Origin: Candidatus Tetragenococcus pullicola
GTDB lineage: Bacteria; Bacillota; Bacilli; Lactobacillales; Enterococcaceae
Direction: 5' to 3'
Assembly (NCBI GenBank): GCA_019115705.1
Contig: DXDB01000041.1
Location: 1-52,429 of the forward strand
Length of the DNA: 52,429 nucleotides
The position numbers were made by a program, and so were the translations under genes. Positions 47,465 through 52,429 of the stretch are shown here, in pieces; positions within the stretch are counted from its first letter, which is position 1; the number at the start of each line of letters is the position of its first letter. A model generated the notes under the pieces. The model was not told the origin of the DNA and searched no databases. It saw only the letters and a program-made list of their open reading frames with translations.

Positions 47465-47888
47465 TCGATTCACCACCCATTTCTTCACGTTTCACAAACT
47501 TAGTTTTCATTGGTAATTTGTGAGAAGCAAGACGTAAAGCTTCACGAGCAACTTCTTCAGGAACGCCGGCAATTTCAAATAAGATTTTACCACGTTTTAC
47601 TGGTGATACCCAGCCTTCAGGTGCCCCTTTACCAGATCCCATACGAACACCAATTGCCTTAGCTGTATAAGATTTATGAGGGAAAATTTTGATCCACACT
47701 TTCCCGCCACGTTTCATATAACGAGTCATGGCAATACGAGAAGCTTCGATTTGACGATTGGTTATCCAATGAGATTCAACAGCTTGCAAGCCATATTCAC
47801 CAAAAGTTACTTCTTTTCCACCTTTGGCTTCTCCGCGCATTTTTCCACGGAATTCACGACGGTGTTTCACACGTTTAGGTACTAACAT
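47454..47888 (-). CDS. rplP: 50S ribosomal protein L16
   Basis: A 144-residue protein near the A-site tRNA. It starts [19 protein letters not shown] and has [20 protein letters not shown] and the [16 protein letters not shown] segment, where evernimicin/avilamycin-resistance changes are known in enterococci; no claim of resistance is made. It follows rpsC by 2 bases and overlaps rpmC. Confidence 0.98.
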   Translation of the reverse strand: MLVPKRVKHRREFRGKMRGEAKGGKEVTFGEYGLQAVESHWITNRQIEASRIAMTRYMKRGGKVWIKIFPHKSYTAKAIGVRMGSGKGAPEGWVSPVKRGKILFEIAGVPEEVAREALRLASHKLPMKTKFVKREEMGGESNEG

Positions 47889-47890
47889 GC

Positions 47891-48547
47891 TTATTTCCCT
47901 CCTTTCTCAGCATTCTTTTTTTCTGGAAGAATTTCGCCGCGATAGATCCATACTTTCACGCCTAATTTTCCATAAGTTGTATTTGCTTCTTCCCAAGCAT
48001 AATCGATATCTGCGCGAAGTGTATGAAGAGGAACTGTTCCTTCTGAATAACCTTCACTACGTGCAATATCTGCACCATTTAAACGACCAGATACAAGAGT
48101 TTTAACACCCTTAGCTCCTGAACGCATTGTACGTTGAATAGCTTGTTTTTGAGCACGACGAAATGCCACACGATTTTCTAATTGACGTGCAATTCCTTCG
48201 CCAACTAATTTTGCATCTAAATCTGGTTTTTTAACTTCCACAATATTGATGTGTACTCGTTTGCCAGTCAATTTATTTAGTTCTTTTCTAAGGCTTTCGA
48301 CTTCAGATCCGCCTTTACCGATAACCATACCTGGTTTAGCTGTGTGAATTGAAATATTTACGCGGTTTGCTGCACGTTCAATTTCAACGGTTGACACAGA
48401 AGCATCAGCAAGTTTTGTTTCGATGAACTTACGGATTCTTAAATCTTCGTGTAGTAAGTCTGCATAGTCTTTATCAGCATACCACTTTGCATCCCAGTCG
48501 CGGATGACGCCTATACGCATTCCTATTGGATGTATTTTTTGACCCAC
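47891..48547 (-). CDS. rpsC: 30S ribosomal protein S3
   Basis: A 218-residue protein at the mRNA entry site with unwinding activity. It starts [24 protein letters not shown] and has the KH domain motif [13 protein letters not shown] (about 80) and a C-terminal domain with [22 protein letters not shown]. It follows rplV by 13 bases with GGAGGGAC upstream. Confidence 0.98.
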   Translation of the reverse strand: MGQKIHPIGMRIGVIRDWDAKWYADKDYADLLHEDLRIRKFIETKLADASVSTVEIERAANRVNISIHTAKPGMVIGKGGSEVESLRKELNKLTGKRVHINIVEVKKPDLDAKLVGEGIARQLENRVAFRRAQKQAIQRTMRSGAKGVKTLVSGRLNGADIARSEGYSEGTVPLHTLRADIDYAWEEANTTYGKLGVKVWIYRGEILPEKKNAEKGGK

Positions 48548-48560
48548 TGATTGTCCCTCC

Positions 48561-48908
48561 TTATTTTTCTGATACTACTACCGTGATATGACTTGTACGT
48601 TTGTTGATTGGTGAAGCAGAACCTTTTGCACGAGGACGGAACCGTTTCATTGTTGGTCCTTCATTGATAAAAGCTTCGGTAACAACCAAATTTTCAACAT
48701 CTAAGTCAAAATTATTTTCGGCATTGGCAACTGCAGACATCAAAACTTTTTCGATGACTTCAGCTGACTTATTTGGTGTAAATTTTAAGATAGCAATAGC
48801 TTCAGCTACGTTCTTTCCTCTGATCAAGTCCATAACGATACGAGATTTACGAGGGGAAACGCGTACTGTTTTAGCAGTTGCTCTCGCTGATGTGATTTGT
48901 TCTACCAT
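48561..48908 (-). CDS. rplV: 50S ribosomal protein L22
   Basis: A 115-residue protein whose hairpin lines the exit tunnel. It contains [25 protein letters not shown] and the loop [26 protein letters not shown], the macrolide-related tip, which looks unmodified. It follows rpsS by 20 bases with a GGGGAGGA site. Confidence 0.98.
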   Translation of the reverse strand: MVEQITSARATAKTVRVSPRKSRIVMDLIRGKNVAEAIAILKFTPNKSAEVIEKVLMSAVANAENNFDLDVENLVVTEAFINEGPTMKRFRPRAKGSASPINKRTSHITVVVSEK

Positions 48909-48928
48909 CTGGATTTCCTCCCCTCAAA

Positions 48929-49207
48929 TTATCGTCTAGTTGACTTATCATCTGAAGCATGTCCATGATAAGTTCTTGTTGGTGCAAATTCACCTAATTT
49001 ATGTCCGACCATGTCTTCTTGGATATAAACTGGTACATGTTTCCTTCCATCATAAACTGCGATGGTAAATCCGACAAAGTTCGGGAATATTGTGGAACGA
49101 CGAGACCAAGTTTTGATCACTTTTTTCTTTTCGACACCTTGTTGAGCTTCGATTTTATTCATCAAATGATCATCAACAAAAGGTCCTTTTTTTAAACTAC
49201 GACCCAT
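48929..49207 (-). CDS. rpsS: 30S ribosomal protein S19
   Basis: A 92-residue protein of the 30S head that works with S13. It starts [20 protein letters not shown] and has [29 protein letters not shown] and the C-terminal [17 protein letters not shown]. It lies 39 bases after rplB with GAGAGGAGG upstream. Confidence 0.98.
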   Translation of the reverse strand: MGRSLKKGPFVDDHLMNKIEAQQGVEKKKVIKTWSRRSTIFPNFVGFTIAVYDGRKHVPVYIQEDMVGHKLGEFAPTRTYHGHASDDKSTRR

Positions 49208-49246
49208 GGTGAACCTCCTCTCAAAATGTACAACTCAGGTTTTAGT

Positions 49247-50080
49247 TTATTTAGTTTTACGGCGACGCACGATGTATTGATTTGATTTTGCTTTTTTACT
49301 ACGTGTCTTCAAGCCGATTGCTTTTTGACCCCATGGAGAAAGTGGTGCATCTCTTCCGACTGGAGCTTTACCTTCACCACCACCGTGTGGGTGATCGTTA
49401 GGGTTCATAACACTACCGCGGACAGTTGGGCGTTTGTGCATCCAACGAGAACGACCAGCCTTACCAATAGTGATTAATTCATGTTGTTCATTACCAACAG
49501 CACCAATTGTTGCTCGGCAAGCGCCTAAGATCATACGAACTTCGCCTGAATTCAAACGAACTAAAACGTATTTTCCTTCTTTACCAAGTACTTGTCCACT
49601 TGTACCAGCGGAACGGATCAATTGTCCACCTTTTCCTGGTTTTAATTCAACATTATGGATAACAGTACCTACTGGGATATTTTCTAAAGGTAGTGTATTT
49701 CCTAATTTGATATCTGCATTTGGACCTGAAACTAAAGTCATACCTACTTTAAATCCTTTTGGTGCTAAGATATATGATTTAATTCCATCTTCATAATGAA
49801 TTAACGCGATATTTGCAGAACGATTTGGATCGTATTCGATTGTTTTTACAGTTGCTACCACATCGTCTTTATTACGTTTAAAGTCAACTAAGCGGTATTG
49901 ACGTTTGTGTCCGCCGCCTTGATGACGTACTGTAATACGACCGTTGTTATTACGACCGGCATTGTTTTTCAATGGGGCTAACAAAGACTTTTCTGGTGTT
50001 GAAGTTGTTAATTCAGCAAAGTCAGATGAAGTCATGTTACGACGACCATTCGAGGTAGGTTTGTACTTTTTAATTGCCAC
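49247..50080 (-). CDS. rplB: 50S ribosomal protein L2
   Basis: A 277-residue core protein of the peptidyl-transferase region and subunit association. It starts [17 protein letters not shown] and has the conserved C-terminal [22 protein letters not shown], with the His residue near the catalytic centre. It follows rplW by 39 bases with AGGAGGGAA upstream. Confidence 0.98.
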   Translation of the reverse strand: MAIKKYKPTSNGRRNMTSSDFAELTTSTPEKSLLAPLKNNAGRNNNGRITVRHQGGGHKRQYRLVDFKRNKDDVVATVKTIEYDPNRSANIALIHYEDGIKSYILAPKGFKVGMTLVSGPNADIKLGNTLPLENIPVGTVIHNVELKPGKGGQLIRSAGTSGQVLGKEGKYVLVRLNSGEVRMILGACRATIGAVGNEQHELITIGKAGRSRWMHKRPTVRGSVMNPNDHPHGGGEGKAPVGRDAPLSPWGQKAIGLKTRSKKAKSNQYIVRRRKTK

Positions 50081-50119
50081 GTCATTTCCCTCCTATTTTT
50101 CTAGTATACGATTACCAGC

Positions 50120-50407
50120 CTATTCAGCTGGGAAAATTTCGATTTCTTTTGAAGCATCTGTTAATGTTACAACCGCCTTGCGACGTTTTTTAGTGAAGCC
50201 TTGGTATCTACCCATACGTTTTGCTTTAGGTTTAACATTAATGATGTTAACATTTTTCACTTTCACATCGAAAGCAGCTTCCACTGCTTGTTTAACTAAT
50301 GTCTTGTTGGCGCGAGTATCCACGTCAAACGTGTATTTTTTTTCATCCATAGCAATCATTGATTTTTCAGTGATTACTGGGCGTTTGATAACGTCTAAAA
50401 ATTCCAT
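50120..50407 (-). CDS. rplW: 50S ribosomal protein L23
   Basis: A 95-residue protein at the exit tunnel, the docking point of trigger factor. It starts [17 protein letters not shown] and has [19 protein letters not shown] and a basic loop [23 protein letters not shown]. It shares one base with the rplD stop codon (TAATG), so translation is coupled. Confidence 0.98.
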   Translation of the reverse strand: MEFLDVIKRPVITEKSMIAMDEKKYTFDVDTRANKTLVKQAVEAAFDVKVKNVNIINVKPKAKRMGRYQGFTKKRRKAVVTLTDASKEIEIFPAE

Positions 50408-51030
50408 TATGCAAGCACCTCCTCAATTTGAGTAAGAGCTGTTTGTGTTGCTAACATTTTATCATTTGCAACAACATCTAATACAGTAACATTGTTTGCA
50501 GCAACCACAGACACATTTGGCAAATTACGAGCAGACAAAGCTGCAAATTCGTTTTCAGATTCAACAACTACCAATACTTTAGCATCTAGCGCTAAGTTTG
50601 TTAATACTTGTTTGAATTCCTTTGTTTTTGGTGCTTCGAAGGTTAATCCTTCAATAGCAACTAAATTATTTGAAGCAACTTTTTCTGACAAAACAGATTT
50701 AATTGCTAAGCGACGAACTTTTTTAGGAAGTTTGTAGCTGTAAGAACGAGGAGTTGGTCCAAAGACTGTACCACCGCCACGCCATTGTGGTGAACGGATT
50801 GATCCTTGACGAGCACGTCCTGTCCCTTTTTGACGCCACGGTTTTTTACCACCGCCTGAAACAGCGCTTCGGTTTTTAACAGCATGCGTTCCTTGTCTCA
50901 ATGAAGCTCGTTGCATGATAACAGCATCGTAAACAACTGCTTCGTTGGGTTCAATTCCAAAAATTTCTTCATTTAATGTGATTTCGCCATTTTGGCTTCC
51001 ATCTTGTTTGAATAATGCTACATTTGGCAT
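50407..51030 (-). CDS. rplD: 50S ribosomal protein L4
   Basis: A 207-residue protein with a long loop reaching the exit tunnel. It starts [19 protein letters not shown] and shows the loop [25 protein letters not shown], an ordinary macrolide-sensitive form by eye. In E. coli L4 represses its own operon; whether it does so here is unknown. It follows rplC by 29 bases. Confidence 0.98.
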   Translation of the reverse strand: MPNVALFKQDGSQNGEITLNEEIFGIEPNEAVVYDAVIMQRASLRQGTHAVKNRSAVSGGGKKPWRQKGTGRARQGSIRSPQWRGGGTVFGPTPRSYSYKLPKKVRRLAIKSVLSEKVASNNLVAIEGLTFEAPKTKEFKQVLTNLALDAKVLVVVESENEFAALSARNLPNVSVVAANNVTVLDVVANDKMLATQTALTQIEEVLA

Positions 51031-51059
51031 TCCCTAGTTCCTCCTTTCTTTCTATGTGA

Positions 51060-51689
51060 TTATTTAGCTTTCACAGCTGATTTGATGGTAATCAATGATT
51101 TTTTCGCGCCAGGTACGTTTCCTTTGATCATGATGACATTACGATCAGCATCGACACGTACGATTTCAAGATTTTGGATCGTGATTCTATCGCCACCCAT
51201 ACGTCCAGCAAGTTTTTTGCCTTTTAAAACGCGGTTAGGAGCAACAGGCCCCATTGAACCAGGACGACGGTGATAACGTGAGCCGTGTGCCATTGGTCCG
51301 CGGCTTTGGCCATGACGTTTGATAACCCCTTGGTATCCTTTACCTTTTGACTTACCGATTACGTCAACGATGTCTCCTGCTTGGAATACATCTACTTTGA
51401 TTTCTGATCCTACTTCTAAGCCCTCAAGCTCTACATCCTTGAATTCGCGAATGAAGCGCTTAGGAGCCGTGTTTGCTTTTGCAACATGACCTTTCGCAGG
51501 TTTGTTACTTAAAACTTCACGTTTGTCTTGGTAACCAACTTGAACAGCTTCGTATCCGTCATTTTCAACTGTTTTCAATTGTAAAACAACGTTAGGAGTT
51601 GCTTCGACTACCGTCACTGGGATTAATTCGCCAGATTCTGTGAAGATTTGAGTCATTCCCACTTTTTTCCCTAAGATTCCTTTGGTCAT
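51060..51689 (-). CDS. rplC: 50S ribosomal protein L3
   Basis: A 209-residue protein that starts 50S assembly, with a loop near the peptidyl-transferase centre. It starts [16 protein letters not shown] and has [27 protein letters not shown], the conserved loop. It follows rpsJ by 20 bases with TGGAGGTG upstream. Confidence 0.98.
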   Translation of the reverse strand: MTKGILGKKVGMTQIFTESGELIPVTVVEATPNVVLQLKTVENDGYEAVQVGYQDKREVLSNKPAKGHVAKANTAPKRFIREFKDVELEGLEVGSEIKVDVFQAGDIVDVIGKSKGKGYQGVIKRHGQSRGPMAHGSRYHRRPGSMGPVAPNRVLKGKKLAGRMGGDRITIQNLEIVRVDADRNVIMIKGNVPGAKKSLITIKSAVKAK

Positions 51690-51709
51690 GATTACACCTC
51701 CAATTGTTT

Positions 51710-52018
51710 TTATAATTTAATTTCAATGTTTACACCAGATGGCAAGTCAAGCTTCATTAAAGCATCAACTGTTTTTGGTGTAGGGTTCACAATGTCGATT
51801 AGACGTTTGTGAGTACGTATTTCGAATTGTTCGCGTGAATCTTTGTATTTATGTGTCGCACGGATTACAGTAAACAAACTGCGTTCAGTTGGTAATGGAA
51901 TTGGACCAGAAATAGATGCTCCAGTTCTTTTTGCAGTTTCTACGATTTTGTCCGCGGATTGATCTAAAATACGATGTTCATACGCTTTTAAACGGATACG
52001 GATTTTTTGTTTTGCCAT
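51710..52018 (-). CDS. rpsJ: 30S ribosomal protein S10
   Basis: A 102-residue protein (NusE) of the 30S head that also joins antitermination complexes. It starts [19 protein letters not shown] and contains [30 protein letters not shown] and a C-terminal VNIEIKL. It is first in the S10-spc-alpha superoperon, with GAAGGAGGGAAA upstream. Confidence 0.98.
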   Translation of the reverse strand: MAKQKIRIRLKAYEHRILDQSADKIVETAKRTGASISGPIPLPTERSLFTVIRATHKYKDSREQFEIRTHKRLIDIVNPTPKTVDALMKLDLPSGVNIEIKL

Positions 52019-52059
52019 TGATTTTCCCTCCTTCGCCTATTTTGAAAGTAGACATAGCT

Positions 52060-52129
52060 CCACGAAAATTTTCCGTCACGCTCGTCCATGGCAAAGCGTC
52101 CGGGCGTGTCGCAACCTCTCGTTTCGTAG
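52060..52129 (-). ncRNA. Structured 5' leader of the S10 operon
   Basis: The leader of about 170 bases holds a compact GC-richer fold. The outer helix pairs 52122-52129 with 52060-52067 (CUACGAAA with UUUCGUGG, one wobble pair); the inner helix pairs 52104-52108 with 52077-52081 (CACGC/GCGUG); there is further pairing inside. It stands out from AT-rich flanks and lies 42 bases before rpsJ. It is probably a ribosomal-protein autoregulatory leader; the ligand protein is not known from the sequence. Confidence 0.65.
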
Positions 52130-52191
52130 CCGACAAAAAATTTATTTCACCAGTGTGTTTTCTTCTACTTGAAAAAAACGACACCTTTAAG

Positions 52192-52220
52192 ATTATAGTA
52201 TGAATTAATTGAAATAGCAA
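52192..52220 (-). promoter_or_regulatory. Main promoter of the S10-spc-alpha operon
   Basis: TTGCTA (52215-52220), 17 bases, then a perfect TATAAT (52192-52197) on the minus strand. It gives a leader of about 165 bases before rpsJ. Confidence 0.85.
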
Positions 52221-52429
52221 GCTTTTTCCATTCAAAAAAATAATTTTCTGAAAAAACCTTAAATGAAATCGCAAACGTTACATAACGGCACTTTGCAGAG
52301 GTGCACGTGACTTTTTGATTTGCAGAAGCAAACGTGTCCTAATCTCAGGCCTTTTATAAGTCCTATTGGCTTTTTCCCTTGTTATTTATTATGCTTAAAA
52401 GACGATGAACGGCGACTAAAAATTAATGA
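52221..52429. other. Intergenic region at right edge
   Basis: No credible gene. The stretch contains short inverted repeats such as GCAC...GTGC near 52289-52304 but no clear terminator, promoter or RNA gene. It is probably the spacer between the S10 operon and the neighbour outside the window. Confidence 0.5.

Noticed and set aside
47454..51030. Antibiotic-resistance changes in L16, L22, L4 or S5
   Set aside because: The relevant loops look like ordinary conserved forms by eye; no alignment was available to support a change.
51978..52274. A minus-strand open frame across the S10 leader and promoter
   Set aside because: It covers the promoter, the folded leader and the rpsJ ribosome site in another frame, and has no start signal.

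Overview
The window looks like a chromosomal segment from a low-GC lactic acid bacterium of the Enterococcaceae (Enterococcus, Vagococcus or a close relative). The evidence is AT-rich DNA, strong AGGAGG-type ribosome sites, a complete S10-spc-alpha ribosomal operon with no map gene after adk, an Ami/Opp-type peptide transporter, a fused GshF glutathione synthetase, and the rnc-smc-HAD-ftsY and acpP-plsX-recG-fakA-asp23 neighbourhoods. Two methyl-accepting chemotaxis proteins at the left edge, one behind a sigma-D-like promoter, suggest a motile lineage rather than E. faecalis or E. faecium. The species was not identified.

Layout. 1-3.5 kb: two paralogous chemoreceptors on the plus strand, the first cut by the window edge. 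3.5-5.5 kb: a P1B-4-type metal-efflux ATPase on the minus strand, with ArsR/SmtB-like palindromes in its promoter. 5.7-7.7 kb: a metallophosphoesterase, then a divergent pair of small genes (a YueI-like protein and an unrecognised acidic protein). 7.7-16.5 kb, minus strand: gshF, then rnc-smc-HAD phosphatase-ftsY. 16.7-23.3 kb, minus strand: oppA-B-C-D-F with a terminator-like hairpin after oppA. 23.6-29.3 kb, minus strand: a second-type acyl carrier protein gene, plsX, recG, fakA-like and asp23-like genes, which bring together steps for activating fatty acids and feeding them into phospholipid synthesis. 29.5-34.2 kb, plus strand: rpmB, a YfhO-family membrane protein, and glnA with a textbook GlnR box but no adjacent glnR. 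34.3-37.6 kb, minus strand: ecfA1-ecfA2-ecfT-truA, the shared energising module of ECF vitamin transporters plus a tRNA pseudouridine synthase. 38.0-52.0 kb, minus strand: the ribosomal superoperon from rpsJ to rplQ, including secY, adk, infA, rpmJ and rpoA. Upstream of rpsJ lie a strong promoter and a folded leader.

Most of the window is ordinary core genome. No CRISPR array, insertion sequence, prophage, tRNA or rRNA gene was seen. The points most worth a second look are regulatory: the sigma-D-like chemoreceptor promoter, the ATPase operators, the isolated GlnR-controlled glnA, the structured 0.4-kb spacer between rplQ and ecfA1, an internal promoter with a 5' hairpin before infA, and the rpsJ leader. 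All motif calls were made by eye, with no database search or folding program.
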